64,000 nt of DNA from Herbaspirillum sp. AP02 (GCF_015767275.1 NZ_JADWMY010000010.1:1-64000), one strand, 5' to 3'; positions 34,921 through 44,434 are shown, counted from the stretch's first letter. Numbers and translations are program-made. The notes: generated from the letters alone by a model not told the origin.

Positions 34921-36156
34921 ATGTCCCACAGCGATTCCCAAGCGACCCAGACCCTGGCCGACGACGCCAAGCAACGCAATGAAGCCGCCGCCCAGGCTGC
35001 GTCCGCGCAAAAGCGCAAGAAGCTCTTCTCCATCTTCGGCGGCGTGGTCGCCATTGCCGCCATTGGCTATGGCACCTACTGGTACCTGATCGGCTCGCGC
35101 TACGTCGAGACCGACAATGCCTACACCGCCACCGAGATCGCCACCGTCACGCCGGCCGTCAACGGCATCGTGTCGGCCGTGGACGTGGTCGATACCCAGG
35201 CCGTCAAGAAGGGCCAGGTGCTGGTGCGCATCGACGACGCCGACGCCCGGCTGGCGGTGGACCAGGCCGCTGCCGACCTGGACCGTACCGAGCGCAAGGT
35301 CAAGGGCTTCTTCGCCAATGATGCCGGCCTGGCGGCCCAGGTGCTGGCCCGCGAAGCCGATCAGAAGCGCGCCGGTGCGCAGTTGCTGTCGGCCCAGGCC
35401 GATCTCAAGCGTGCCGAGATCGACCTGCAACGCCGCGAAGCACTGGCCAAGTCGGGCTCGGTCTCGGGCGAGGAATTGAGCAACGCCCGCACTGCCCTGC
35501 TGACCGCCCAGGCCAACCAGAAGGCAGCGGAGGCCGCCGAAGTGCAATCGCGCGCCAACATCAAGGCCACCCAGGGCGCACAGAAGGCCAGCACGGTGCT
35601 GACCGCCAACACCACCGTGGATGACAACCCGGAAGTGGTACTGGCCCGCGCCAAGCTCGACCAGGCCAAGCTGGACCTGGAGCGCACCGTGTTGCGCGCC
35701 CCCGTGGATGGCGTGATTGCCCGCCGCCAGGTGCAGGTCGGCCAGCGCGTGCAGAGCGGTGCCGCCCTGCTGTCGGTGGTGCCGCTGCAGCAGATGCACG
35801 TGGACGCCAACTTCAAGGAAGGCCAGTTGACCAAGGTGCGCATCGGCCAGCCGGTCACCATGAAGGCGGACCTCTATGGCGGCTCGGTGGAATACCACGG
35901 TGTGGTCACAGGTCTCTCCGGTGGTACCGGCTCCGCCTTTGCGGTGATCCCGGCGCAGAACGCCACTGGCAACTGGATCAAGGTGGTGCAGCGCCTGCCG
36001 GTGCGCATCTCGCTCGACCCCAAGGAACTGGCGCAGCGCCCGTTGTCGGTGGGCCTGTCGATGGTGGTGGAGATCGATACGCGCGGCCAGATGCAGGTCG
36101 GCGATGCACAGCCCAAGAGCGCGCAGAACAGCGACACCAAGGCCGCCGCCCTGTAA
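34921..36156 (+). CDS. emrA: HlyD/EmrA-family membrane fusion protein
   Basis: This periplasmic adaptor joins the inner-membrane transporter to the outer-membrane channel. The 411-residue protein has one membrane helix (about residues 41-60, SIFGGVVAIAAIGYGTYWYL). A split lipoyl/biotinyl domain follows (YVETDNAYTATEIATVTPAVNG and VLRAPVDGVIARRQVQVGQRV) on either side of a coiled-coil hairpin, and a C-terminal beta-barrel with VDANFKEGQL, which is typical of EmrA. It lies between the OMF and MFS genes, 5 and 30 bases apart. Confidence 0.93.
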   Translation: MSHSDSQATQTLADDAKQRNEAAAQAASAQKRKKLFSIFGGVVAIAAIGYGTYWYLIGSRYVETDNAYTATEIATVTPAVNGIVSAVDVVDTQAVKKGQVLVRIDDADARLAVDQAAADLDRTERKVKGFFANDAGLAAQVLAREADQKRAGAQLLSAQADLKRAEIDLQRREALAKSGSVSGEELSNARTALLTAQANQKAAEAAEVQSRANIKATQGAQKASTVLTANTTVDDNPEVVLARAKLDQAKLDLERTVLRAPVDGVIARRQVQVGQRVQSGAALLSVVPLQQMHVDANFKEGQLTKVRIGQPVTMKADLYGGSVEYHGVVTGLSGGTGSAFAVIPAQNATGNWIKVVQRLPVRISLDPKELAQRPLSVGLSMVVEIDTRGQMQVGDAQPKSAQNSDTKAAAL

Positions 36157-36186
36157 GGCAGGCCCCACGACAAGAAGAGGTTTCCC

Positions 36187-37770
36187 ATGTCATCCACACT
36201 CAGCGCAGATGCCGGTACGCCACCGGCCCCTCCGCCTACTGCCCAGCCGGCGCTGTTCGAAGCGCCCCTGAGCGGCGCTCAGCTGGTCGGTGCCGGCATC
36301 CTGCTGGCGGCGGCCAACTTCATCGCCGTGCTCGATACCACCATCGCCAACGTCTCGGTGTCGACCATTGCGGGAGGCCTGGGCGCCTCCACCAGCCAGG
36401 GCACCTACGTCATCACCTCCTACGCGGTGGCCGAAGCCATCACCGTGCCGCTGACCGGCTGGCTGGCCAACCGCTTCGGCACGGTGCGCGTGTTCATCCT
36501 GTCGATGGTGATGTTCGGCCTGTTCTCGGCCCTCTGCGGGCTGGCCAATTCGCTGGGCATGCTGATCGCCTTCCGCGTGATGCAGGGCCTGGCCGGCGGC
36601 CCCCTGATGCCGCTCTCGCAGACCCTGCTGCTGCGCATCTTCCCCAAGGAAAAGGCGCCCGCTGCGGTCGGCCTGTGGGCCATGACCACCCTGGTGGCGC
36701 CGATTGCCGGCCCGATCCTGGGCGGCGTGCTGTGCGACCAGTACAGCTGGCCCTATATCTTCTGGATCAACGTGCCGGTGGCATTGATCTGCGGCTACCT
36801 CGGCTGGCGCATGCTCAAGCGCTTTGAAACCAAGACGTTCAAGCTGCCGATCGATCGCGTGGGCCTGATCCTGATGGTGGTGTGGGTCGCGGCGCTGCAG
36901 CTGATGCTGGACGAAGGCAAGGAAAAGGACTGGTTCGCCTCCACCGAGATCGTGCTGCTGGCGGTGACGGCGGTAGTATTTTTCATCGCATTCCTGATCT
37001 GGGAACTGACCGAACGCAATCCTATCGTCGACCTGCGGGTATTCCGCCATCGCGGCTTCACGGCCAGCGTGACCACCATCTGCCTGGCCTTCGGTGCCTT
37101 CTTCGGTTCGGTGGTGCTGACCCCGCTCTGGCTACAGGGCTACATGGGCTACACCGCCACCTGGTCGGGCCTCATCACGGCGCTGACCGGCATCCTGGCG
37201 GTGATGACCGCGCCCATGGTGGCCAAGATGTCCGCCACCATCGATGCCCGCAAGCTGGTCTGCATCGGTGTGACCTGGCTGGGTTTCATGACCTTCCTGC
37301 GCGCCTTCAACACGACCGACATGTCCTTCTTCCAGATCGGCTGGCCGCTGTTCCTGCAGGGCATCGGACTGCCGCTGTTCTTCGTGCCGCTGACCGGGCT
37401 GGCGCTGTCCAGCGTGAACGAGGAAGAAACCGCCTCGGCCGCCGGCTTGATGAGTTTCTGCCGCACCATGGCCGGCGCCATCGCCACCTCCATCGTCAAC
37501 ACCAGCTGGGAAAACGATGCCACCTTCTTCCATGCCGAACTGTCCGGCCTGGTCGATCGCGGTGGCGAGGCGGTCAACACCATGGTGGCTGCCGGCATGA
37601 GCCCGGACCAGGCCACCGCCTCGCTGGCGCAGACGGTACAGAACCAGGCGGTGATGCTGGCCACCAATCACATCTTCATGATGGCGGCGGTGTCCTTCTC
37701 GCTGGCCGCCCTGGCGGTGTGGCTGGCGCCCAAGCCGACCCGCGTGGCCGATACGTCCTCGGCCCACTGA
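36187..37770 (+). CDS. emrB: EmrB/QacA-family (DHA2) MFS drug exporter
   Basis: The 527-residue inner-membrane protein has 14 hydrophobic segments and belongs to the DHA2 family of proton-coupled drug exporters. Motifs include the family motif C-like LDTTIANVS near residue 42, the motif A segment GWLANRFGTVRVF, and PLMPLSQTLLLRIFPKEK. The last segments precede a short cytosolic tail. With the HlyD and OMF proteins it would form an EmrAB-TolC-like pump for hydrophobic toxic compounds. The actual substrate is not shown by sequence. AAGAGG lies about 7 bases before the ATG. Confidence 0.94.
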   Translation: MSSTLSADAGTPPAPPPTAQPALFEAPLSGAQLVGAGILLAAANFIAVLDTTIANVSVSTIAGGLGASTSQGTYVITSYAVAEAITVPLTGWLANRFGTVRVFILSMVMFGLFSALCGLANSLGMLIAFRVMQGLAGGPLMPLSQTLLLRIFPKEKAPAAVGLWAMTTLVAPIAGPILGGVLCDQYSWPYIFWINVPVALICGYLGWRMLKRFETKTFKLPIDRVGLILMVVWVAALQLMLDEGKEKDWFASTEIVLLAVTAVVFFIAFLIWELTERNPIVDLRVFRHRGFTASVTTICLAFGAFFGSVVLTPLWLQGYMGYTATWSGLITALTGILAVMTAPMVAKMSATIDARKLVCIGVTWLGFMTFLRAFNTTDMSFFQIGWPLFLQGIGLPLFFVPLTGLALSSVNEEETASAAGLMSFCRTMAGAIATSIVNTSWENDATFFHAELSGLVDRGGEAVNTMVAAGMSPDQATASLAQTVQNQAVMLATNHIFMMAAVSFSLAALAVWLAPKPTRVADTSSAH

Positions 37771-37821
37771 CGAGACCCCCTCTTGCTCTCCCCCCACAGT
37801 CCGTCCCCCCTGCGGACTGGG

Positions 37822-37854
37822 CAGGCGGCCACTTCGGTGGCCGCCTGTTTTTTT
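37822..37854 (+). terminator. Strong terminator after the efflux operon
   Basis: CAGGCGGCCAC pairs with GTGGCCGCCTG around a TTCG tetraloop and is followed by seven T residues. It lies 52 bases after the emrB stop. Confidence 0.95.
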
Positions 37855-37918
37855 GCCCGGCGACAAGGTCGATGGGCCGGACCTCCTGCCACTGAATTGG
37901 AGCCTGGACTGCCGCCGC

Positions 37919-37984
37919 TTGGCTGCACCCGGCCAAGCGCGTACAATCCCGGCTCAAGCATGCGGACCACGGTCCGCATTTTTG
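37919..37984 (+). promoter_or_regulatory. Promoter followed at once by a terminator-like hairpin, upstream of mutS
   Basis: TTGGCT at 37919-37924 and TACAAT at 37942-37947 are separated by exactly 17 bases. ATGCGGACC at 37960-37968 then pairs with GGTCCGCAT at 37971-37979 around AC, followed by a T-rich tail. Transcription from this promoter would meet the hairpin within about 10-30 bases. It could be an attenuator for mutS or a very short RNA. The rest of the 361-base gap before mutS shows only the efflux terminator. Confidence 0.55.
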
Positions 37985-38131
37985 ATTTATGGCGACCTGC
38001 CTGCCAGGCCGCCTGATTGACTCCCTGCCGTCAGCCCCGGCCCGTCGATCCCTCCCGATCCGGACCTGCCCGCACGGCAAGCGCCTTCCCGAACTTGCAA
38101 GACGCGATCCACGCATCGCCATGAGTGACCA

Positions 38132-40819
38132 ATGACCAAAGACCTCGCCGCCCACACGCCGATGATGCAGCAATACCTCCGCATCAAGGCAGATCACCCC
38201 AACACGCTGGTGTTCTACCGCATGGGCGATTTCTACGAACTGTTCTTCGACGACGCCGAGAAGGCCTCTCGCCTGATGGGCGTGACCCTGACCCAGCGCG
38301 GCTCCTCCAACGGCAACCCGATCAAGATGGCCGGCGTGCCCTTCCACTCGGTGGAGCAATACCTGGCGCGCCTGATCAAGCTGGGTGAGTCGGTGGCGAT
38401 CTGCGAGCAGATCGGCGACCCGGCCACCAGCAAGGGGCCGGTGGAGCGCAAGGTGGTACGGGTGGTCACGCCCGGCACCCTGACCGACTCTGACCTGCTG
38501 CCCGAAAAAGCCGAACGCTGCCTGCTGGCCATGCAAATGCTGCCGTCCAAGTCGCGCAAGCAGATGCAGGTGGGCCTGGCCTGGCTGTCCATGGCCAGCG
38601 GCGCGCTGAAGATGATGGAATTCACGGTCGAGACCACCCTGCTGGACGGCCGTGTGAAGCAGGAACTGGAGCGCATCTCGGCGGCCGAGGTGCTGGTGGC
38701 CGATGGCCAGCTGGAACTGTGCGAGCCGCTCCTGCCCAACCGCGCGGTGACGGTGCCGGACTGGCATTTCGACCAGCCCAGCGGCGAGAAAGCCTTGCTG
38801 GAACAGTTGAACGTGGCCACCCTGCACGGCTTCGGCGCCGATGGCCTGGGGCCGGCGATCTGCGCGGCCGGCGCGCTGCTGCGCTATGCACAATCCACCC
38901 AGGGACGCGGACTGCAGCACGTGCGCACGCTGACGGTCGAATCCGAAAATGAATTCATCGGCCTGGACGCCGCCACCCGCCGCAATCTCGAACTGACCGA
39001 AACCATCCGCGCGCAGGATGCCAATGCGCTGTCGCCCACCCTGTTCTCCACGCTGGATCACTGCCGCACCGCCATGGGCTCGCGCCTGCTGCGCCACTGG
39101 CTGCATCACGCGCTGCGCGACCAGCGGGTAGCGCGGGCGCGCCATGCGGCCATCAACGCCCTGATGCGCACCGATGCCTGCTCGGGTCTGTCGGCCACAT
39201 TGGCGGCCGTGCCCGACATCGAACGCATCACCACCCGCATCGCCCTGCTGTCAGCCCGTCCGCGTGACCTGGCCGGCCTGCGCGCCGGCCTGCAGCAACT
39301 GGGCTCGCTGCGTGCCTATGTGGAAATGTGCGCACGTGACGCCGATGCGCCGCTGCTGGGCCAGTTGCATGAAGACCTGGCCACGCCGGTGGAATGCCTG
39401 GACCTGCTGGAACGCGCCATCACGCTGGAACCCGCTGCCATGGTGCGCGATGGCGGCGTGATCGCACGCGGCTTCGATGCGGAACTCGATGAATTGCGCG
39501 GCCTGTCCGAAAACGCCGGCCAGTACCTGCTGGACCTGGAAGCCCGCGAGCGCGAGCGCACCGGCATCGCCAACCTGCGGGTGGAATACAACAAGGTGCA
39601 TGGCTTCTACATCGAAGTCACGCACGGCCAGACCGACAAGGTGCCGGAAGACTACCGCCGCCGCCAGACGCTGAAGAACGCCGAGCGCTACATCATCCCC
39701 GAGCTCAAGGCCTTCGAGGACAAGGCGCTGTCGGCGCAGGAACGTTCGCTGTCACGCGAGAAGTTCCTCTACGAACAACTGCTCAATGACATGGGCGAGC
39801 ATATCCTGCGCCTGCAGTCCATCGCCCATGCGCTGGCCCAGCTCGATACCCTGGTGGCGCTGGCCGACCATGCCGTACGCAACAACTGGTGCGCCCCGCA
39901 ACTGGTGGACGAGCCCTGCATCCAGATCGAGCAGGGCCGCCACCCGGTGGTGGAAAACCAGATCGAGCGCTTCATTGCCAACGACTGCCAGCTGGCGGCC
40001 GAGCGCAAGCTGCTGCTGATCACCGGCCCCAACATGGGCGGTAAATCGACCTTCATGCGCCAGGTGGCACTGATCACGCTGCTGGCCTACGTGGGCAGCT
40101 TCGTGCCGGCCAGCGGCGCCGTGATCGGCCCGATCGACCGCATCTTCACCCGCATCGGCGCAGCCGACGACCTGGCCGGCGGACGCTCGACCTTCATGGT
40201 GGAAATGACCGAATCGGCCTCCATCCTCAACAACGCCACCGAACATTCGCTGGTGCTGATGGACGAGGTCGGGCGCGGCACCTCCACCTTCGATGGCCTG
40301 GCACTGGCGTGGGCCATCGCCAAGCACCTCATCGATGTGACGCGCAGCTTTACGCTCTTCGCCACCCACTACTTCGAACTGACGCAGTTGCCGGACATCC
40401 ATCCCACGGCGGCCAACGTCCACCTCTCGGCGGTGGAGCACAAGGACAGCATCGTCTTCCTGCACGCTGTGCAAAGCGGGCCGGCCTCGCAGAGCTACGG
40501 CCTGCAGGTGGCACAACTGGCCGGGGTGCCGGCACCGGTGATCCGGGCGGCCCGCAAGCACCTCTCGGCGCTGGAAAGCCAGTCCATGCAACCGACGCCG
40601 CAGTTTGACCTCTTCAGTGCGCCGGCCTTCATGGAATCGGAGTCGGAAGTGAAGCAACAGGATGTCCTGGCTGAACGCAACGCCCTTGAGGTGGTCGAAC
40701 CCGATCCGCTGGCCCAGGCCCTGCTGCAGTCGCTGGAGGGCATCGACCCCGATGCCCTCACGCCGCGCCAGGCGCTGGAGGCGCTGTACCAGCTCAAGGC
40801 CCTGAGTCGGGCTCAATAA
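38132..40819 (+). CDS. mutS: DNA mismatch repair protein MutS
   Basis: MutS recognises mismatches and small loops in DNA and recruits MutL. The 895-residue protein has the mismatch-binding domain with the Phe-X-Glu motif in [11 protein letters not shown] (near residue 33), connector and lever domains, clamp, and the ATPase domain. The Walker A motif is [15 protein letters not shown] (near residue 630), followed by [24 protein letters not shown]-terminal tail follows with the usual dimer region. Length is typical for betaproteobacterial MutS. It stands alone, read from an upstream promoter region that contains a possible attenuator. Confidence 0.98.
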   Translation: MTKDLAAHTPMMQQYLRIKADHPNTLVFYRMGDFYELFFDDAEKASRLMGVTLTQRGSSNGNPIKMAGVPFHSVEQYLARLIKLGESVAICEQIGDPATSKGPVERKVVRVVTPGTLTDSDLLPEKAERCLLAMQMLPSKSRKQMQVGLAWLSMASGALKMMEFTVETTLLDGRVKQELERISAAEVLVADGQLELCEPLLPNRAVTVPDWHFDQPSGEKALLEQLNVATLHGFGADGLGPAICAAGALLRYAQSTQGRGLQHVRTLTVESENEFIGLDAATRRNLELTETIRAQDANALSPTLFSTLDHCRTAMGSRLLRHWLHHALRDQRVARARHAAINALMRTDACSGLSATLAAVPDIERITTRIALLSARPRDLAGLRAGLQQLGSLRAYVEMCARDADAPLLGQLHEDLATPVECLDLLERAITLEPAAMVRDGGVIARGFDAELDELRGLSENAGQYLLDLEARERERTGIANLRVEYNKVHGFYIEVTHGQTDKVPEDYRRRQTLKNAERYIIPELKAFEDKALSAQERSLSREKFLYEQLLNDMGEHILRLQSIAHALAQLDTLVALADHAVRNNWCAPQLVDEPCIQIEQGRHPVVENQIERFIANDCQLAAERKLLLITGPNMGGKSTFMRQVALITLLAYVGSFVPASGAVIGPIDRIFTRIGAADDLAGGRSTFMVEMTESASILNNATEHSLVLMDEVGRGTSTFDGLALAWAIAKHLIDVTRSFTLFATHYFELTQLPDIHPTAANVHLSAVEHKDSIVFLHAVQSGPASQSYGLQVAQLAGVPAPVIRAARKHLSALESQSMQPTPQFDLFSAPAFMESESEVKQQDVLAERNALEVVEPDPLAQALLQSLEGIDPDALTPRQALEALYQLKALSRAQ

Positions 40820-40874
40820 GGGGCCTCCATCCGGCAGCCCCATCACAACCGCAAAGCAACCGCAAAGAGACTGC

Positions 40875-41816
40875 ATGACGAGCCGCCCGGTCCAACGCAT
40901 CCTGCTGTGCACCTTGCTGAGCTGCGCTGCTGCCTTGGCCGCCAGCACCGTCTGGGCGGCGCCCCAGGATTTCTCGTTCGGCGTCATCAATCACGCCATG
41001 GCCGGGGATGCCGCCGAGGAAAAACTGCGGCGAGAGATTGCCGAGACCGATGCCGACAACCTGGCCTTCGTGGTGGTCAACGGCATCAAGTCACCTTCCG
41101 AGAGCTGCGACGACAATCTCTACAGCCAGCGCCACGAGATGCTGTCGCAGGCACAGAACGGCATCTTCCTGTCGCTGGCCGGCAGCGACTGGATCACCTG
41201 CCGTGACCGCGAAAACCGCTCGGACGCCATCGAGCGACTGGCGCGCATGCGCGAAATCTTCTATGCCGGTGAATTCTCGCTGGGCGCGAGCCGCCTGCCG
41301 ATGCTGCGCCAATCGCTCACGCCCAAGTTCCGCAGCTATGCCGAAAACACCCGCTGGGAAGTGGGCAACGTGCTCTTCGCGACCGTCAATCTGCCGGCCG
41401 GCAACAATCATTTCCTGCTCGACGGCGGCCGCAACAACGAGTTCGAGGACAGGCTGATCGCCAACCGCAACTGGCTGCAGCACCTGTTCGCCTTCGCCGC
41501 ATTGAAGAAGTGCGCGGCCATCGTCTTCTTCAGCGATGGCAATCCCTTCGGTCCGCCACCGCGACGCTCCTTCTTCCGCACCCAGCGCGACGGCTTTGCG
41601 GAGACGCGGCGCCTGTTCTCGGAGCTGGCAGCCAAATTCCCCGGCCGGGTGCTGGTGGTGCATGCCCAGGCGCCCAAGGCCAAGGCCCCGGCGCACATCC
41701 TGTGGAGCGGCAACCTCGGCAATGTGGGTGTGGGAGAACGCTGGCTCAAGCTCGTGGTAGACGATCACCTGCCGCAGTTGTTCGCGGTGGCAGATGCCGA
41801 TGGAGAACGGCGCTAG
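40875..41816 (+). CDS. Secreted protein of unknown function (313 residues)
   Basis: I do not recognise the family with confidence. The protein has a signal peptide ending near WAAP (residue 32), so the 280-residue mature part is probably periplasmic. It contains DFSFGVINHAMAG, LAFVVVNGIKSPSESCDD, FATVNLPAGNNHFLLDGGRNNEFEDR and AAIVFFSDGNPFG. These conserved-looking beta-strand and loop segments are reminiscent of a metallophosphatase-like fold, but the usual metal-ligand set is not evident. It starts 55 bases after mutS and ends before a bidirectional terminator, so it may be read through from mutS. Confidence 0.75.
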   Translation: MTSRPVQRILLCTLLSCAAALAASTVWAAPQDFSFGVINHAMAGDAAEEKLRREIAETDADNLAFVVVNGIKSPSESCDDNLYSQRHEMLSQAQNGIFLSLAGSDWITCRDRENRSDAIERLARMREIFYAGEFSLGASRLPMLRQSLTPKFRSYAENTRWEVGNVLFATVNLPAGNNHFLLDGGRNNEFEDRLIANRNWLQHLFAFAALKKCAAIVFFSDGNPFGPPPRRSFFRTQRDGFAETRRLFSELAAKFPGRVLVVHAQAPKAKAPAHILWSGNLGNVGVGERWLKLVVDDHLPQLFAVADADGERR

Positions 41817-41844
41817 AACCGGCTCTGCCTGCTTTTTTATTCTG

Positions 41845-41889
41845 AAAAAACAAACGCCCGCAGAATGTCTCTGCGGGCGTTGCGTTTTT
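41845..41889. terminator. Bidirectional terminator between convergent genes
   Basis: AACGCCCGCAG pairs with CTGCGGGCGTT around a 7-base loop. Six A residues precede it and TTTTT follows shortly after. It serves the unknown secreted-protein gene on the plus strand and slyD on the minus strand. Confidence 0.9.
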
Positions 41890-41953
41890 GCGCCGTCTCT
41901 GGCTTCGGCATCGACTGGCCGCCTGGATCACCAGGCCGCCGTCAGATCCGGGA

Positions 41954-42490
41954 TCAGTTCAGCGGCTGGCTGCGGAAATGATCGCCGGCATCGCCTTCGT
42001 CTTCATCATGGTGATGATGACCATGGGCGCCATGCACGTGACCGTGGGCGACTTCTTCCTCGGAAGCGGCACGCACCTCGATCACGTTCAGCTCGAAGCG
42101 CAGCGCGATGCCGGCCAGCGGGTGGTTGCCATCCAGCACAGCCTTGCCGTCGGCCACTTCGGTGACGGTGAAGATGACTGATTCTTCGCCTTCGTCGTCA
42201 GGCGAGCCTTCGAACTGCATGCCCACTTCCAGCGGCTGCGGCAGACGCTCGACGGGTTCGATCTTGACCAGCTCGGAATCGTATTCGCCGAAGGCATCTT
42301 CCGGTTCGACCTGGAGGGTGGTGCTGTAACCGGTTTCCTTGCCGTCCAGCGCTTCTTCGATCTTGGGCAGGGTGTTGTGATAACCGCCGTGCAGGTAGAC
42401 CATTGGCTCGCTGCTCTGCTCGATCAGGTTGTTCTGGGCATCCGACAGCTTGTAGTTGACGGAAACGACGGTATTCTTTGCGATCTTCAT
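41954..42490 (-). CDS. slyD: SlyD-type FKBP peptidyl-prolyl isomerase
   Basis: SlyD is a cytosolic folding helper with proline isomerase and chaperone domains and a metal-binding tail used in nickel handling. The 178-residue protein has the split FKBP domain (residues 1-68 and about 128-150, NTVVSVNYKL and NHPLAGIALRFELNV), the inserted IF chaperone flap between them, and a C-terminal His-rich tail (HGHVHGAHGHHHHDED). The start at 42490 has AAGGA about 8 bases upstream; a longer reading from 42565 is unlikely. It is divergent from roxA. Confidence 0.95.
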   Translation of the reverse strand: MKIAKNTVVSVNYKLSDAQNNLIEQSSEPMVYLHGGYHNTLPKIEEALDGKETGYSTTLQVEPEDAFGEYDSELVKIEPVERLPQPLEVGMQFEGSPDDEGEESVIFTVTEVADGKAVLDGNHPLAGIALRFELNVIEVRAASEEEVAHGHVHGAHGHHHHDEDEGDAGDHFRSQPLN

Positions 42491-42700
42491 CGTAAGGGTC
42501 CTTTGTATCGATAGTGGTGCGGGAGCGGCAGGTACTGCGGTCTGGTCGCGCGCGACACCTGCCACCCGGGTTGGGGCCTAAGAACCATCCCCTTGCCATT
42601 CCCGCGAGGCAAGGACTCTTTCAAACGGTTTCTCGACCCGGGAATTATACCTGCATCAAACTTCACCACCGCCGATGCCGTACGGCCGCGCTCCGACGCC

Positions 42701-42706
42701 TATAAT
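42701..42706 (+). promoter_or_regulatory. TATAAT hexamer next to the roxA start
   Basis: A perfect TATAAT sits 8 bases before the chosen roxA ATG at 42714. If used as a -10 box, transcription would start at or within a base or two of the start codon and give a leaderless message. No good -35 box lies 16-18 bases upstream, so this is tentative. Confidence 0.35.
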
Positions 42707-42713
42707 GGCGGGC

Positions 42714-43835
42714 ATGAAAAAACTCGATCTGCTCGGCGGCATCACGCCCGCCCAATTCCTGCGTGACTACTGGCACAAGAAGCCACTGCTGATCCGCAAT
42801 GCCATCCCCGGTTTTTCCGCCCCCCTGCCGCGCCAGGAACTGTTCGAGCTGGCCCGGCGCGACGACGTCGAGTCGCGCCTGATCACCCATCGCGAAGATG
42901 GCTGGGACATGCAGCACGGCCCGTTCAACAAACTCCCGCCCTTGAAGCAAAAGGCCTGGACCCTGCTGGTACAGGGCGCAAACCTGCACCACCCGGCCGC
43001 CGATGCCTTGCTGCGCCAGTTCCGCTTCGTGCCCGATGCGCGCCTGGATGACCTGATGATCAGCTACGCCACCGACGGTGGTGGCGTCGGTCCGCACTTC
43101 GATTCCTACGACGTGTTCCTGCTGCAGGCCCATGGCCAGCGCCGCTGGCGCATCAGCGCCCAGGACGACCTGACGCTGGAAGAAGGCGTACCCCTGAAGA
43201 TCCTGAGCCACTTCCAGCCGGAAGAAGAATTCATCCTGGAGCCCGGCGACATGCTCTATCTGCCGCCGCATTACGCGCACGACGGCGTGGCCGTGGGCGA
43301 ATGCATGACCTATTCGGTGGGATTCCGCGCGCCGGCCTATCAGGAACTGGGCGAATCCTTCCTGGAATTCATGATGGATACCATCGACCTGCCCGGCCGC
43401 TACGCCGACCCGGACCTGAAGACCAGCGCCCGCCCGGCCGAACTGCAGGCGGACATGATCACGCGCATCCGCGACGAGCTCAACAAGATCCGCTTCACTG
43501 ACGACGACATCACCATCTTCCTCGGTGAGCATCTGTCGGAGCCCAAACCCAGCGTCTTTTTCGTGCCGCCGGACGAGCCGATTTCCTTTGCTCGCTTTTT
43601 CCAGGGGGCCAAGAAACGCGGTCTGGCATTGCATCGCAAGACACGCGTGCTCTATCGCGGCTCGCACGTCTTCATCAATGGCGAATCGTTCCAGGTCGGC
43701 CGTCATGACAAGACGATTCTTGCCCGACTGGCCGACACCCGCACACTTGAAAAAACCGACTTCGAGAAGGCTTCTGAAGACCTGCTGGAAGCGCTTCATC
43801 AGTGGTATGAAAGTGGCTGGATCGAATTTGTTTGA
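42714..43835 (+). CDS. roxA: Ribosomal protein uL16 arginine hydroxylase (RoxA/YcfD, JmjC-like)
   Basis: This Fe(II)/2-oxoglutarate oxygenase hydroxylates an arginine of ribosomal protein uL16. The 373-residue protein starts MKKLDLLGGITPAQFLRDYWHKKPLLIRNA, the family opening. It carries the iron ligands His and Asp in GPHFDSYDVFLLQ (near residue 127) and a distal His in PPHYAHDGVAVG. A C-terminal dimerisation and winged-helix part follows. Length is close to E. coli YcfD (373). The start at 42714 is chosen for fit to the family; ATGs at 42705 and 42675 are in frame. Confidence 0.92.
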   Translation: MKKLDLLGGITPAQFLRDYWHKKPLLIRNAIPGFSAPLPRQELFELARRDDVESRLITHREDGWDMQHGPFNKLPPLKQKAWTLLVQGANLHHPAADALLRQFRFVPDARLDDLMISYATDGGGVGPHFDSYDVFLLQAHGQRRWRISAQDDLTLEEGVPLKILSHFQPEEEFILEPGDMLYLPPHYAHDGVAVGECMTYSVGFRAPAYQELGESFLEFMMDTIDLPGRYADPDLKTSARPAELQADMITRIRDELNKIRFTDDDITIFLGEHLSEPKPSVFFVPPDEPISFARFFQGAKKRGLALHRKTRVLYRGSHVFINGESFQVGRHDKTILARLADTRTLEKTDFEKASEDLLEALHQWYESGWIEFV

Positions 43836-44164
43836 GATTGATTCCACTTTAAGTGGAAGCGACCTCGAAATCACTTTAGAAAATCCCTGGAAGCGGCTCC
43901 AGCAAAGGCCTTCCGGGCGCATGGTTTTAGATGTAAGAACTTACAAATTCTTACGAAAAAGTTAGTCGCCGGTGTGATTCCGGCAAAAAATCGCTATAAT
44001 GATGGGCTGGAAAGTTTTCGTTGTCCGGAGATGTTTCGGCAGTAAAAAGAAGCAAGAACCGAAGCCCGACCGCAAGGTCATAGCCTGCGGCGAAAGCCTC
44101 CCAGTAGAGCGATAATTACCGGTAATTATTCATCGCACAATTTTTAAATATTGAAGGAATATTC
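43836..44164 (+). promoter_or_regulatory. 329-base gap with several dyads before a small lipoprotein gene
   Basis: TTCCACTT-T-AAGTGGAA is a perfect dyad at 43842-43858, 6 bases after the roxA stop. GTAAGAA and TTCTTAC form a 7-base dyad at 43933-43954. A -10-like TATAAT lies at 43995-44000 without a strong -35 box. A perfect 18-base palindrome, ATAATTACCGGTAATTAT, lies at 44112-44129 in what would be the leader of the lipoprotein gene. No coding region is evident. Confidence 0.6.
44112..44129. promoter_or_regulatory. Perfect 18-base palindrome in the lipoprotein leader
   Basis: ATAATTACCGGTAATTAT reads the same on both strands. It ends 35 bases before the lipoprotein ATG. It could be a repressor site or, in RNA, a hairpin that shields the ribosome site GAAGGAA. 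Confidence 0.6.
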
Positions 44165-44434
44165 ATGAAAAAGACTCTGTTGATCGCTTCGTTGTTGGCT
44201 ATTGCCCTGGCTGCTTGCGGCAAGAAGGAAGAAGCTCCGGCACCTGCTGCCGCTCCTGCTGCTGAAGCTCCGGCCGCTGCTGCTCCGGCTGCTGATGCAA
44301 AGCCGGCTGACGCCGCTCCTGCTGCTGACGCTGCCAAGCCGGCTGACGCCGCTGCTCCGGCTGCTGACGCTAAGCCTGCTGACGCTGCTCCTGCCGCTGA
44401 CGCAAAGCCGGCTGAAGCCGCTCCGGCCAAGTAA
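44165..44434 (+). CDS. Small Ala/Pro/Asp-rich repetitive lipoprotein
   Basis: The 89-residue product begins MKKTLLIASLLAIALAACGKKEE, a clean lipoprotein signal with lipobox LAAC (Cys19). The mature 71 residues are a low-complexity tract of degenerate units such as AAPAADAKPAD, with almost only Ala, Pro, Asp, Glu and Lys. Such tails are extended and flexible, like spacers that reach from the outer membrane. The unit DNA is repetitive and may change length between strains. AAGGAAT sits about 7 bases before the ATG and a strong terminator follows, so it is a single-gene unit, probably well expressed. Confidence 0.85.
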   Translation: MKKTLLIASLLAIALAACGKKEEAPAPAAAPAAEAPAAAAPAADAKPADAAPAADAAKPADAAAPAADAKPADAAPAADAKPAEAAPAK

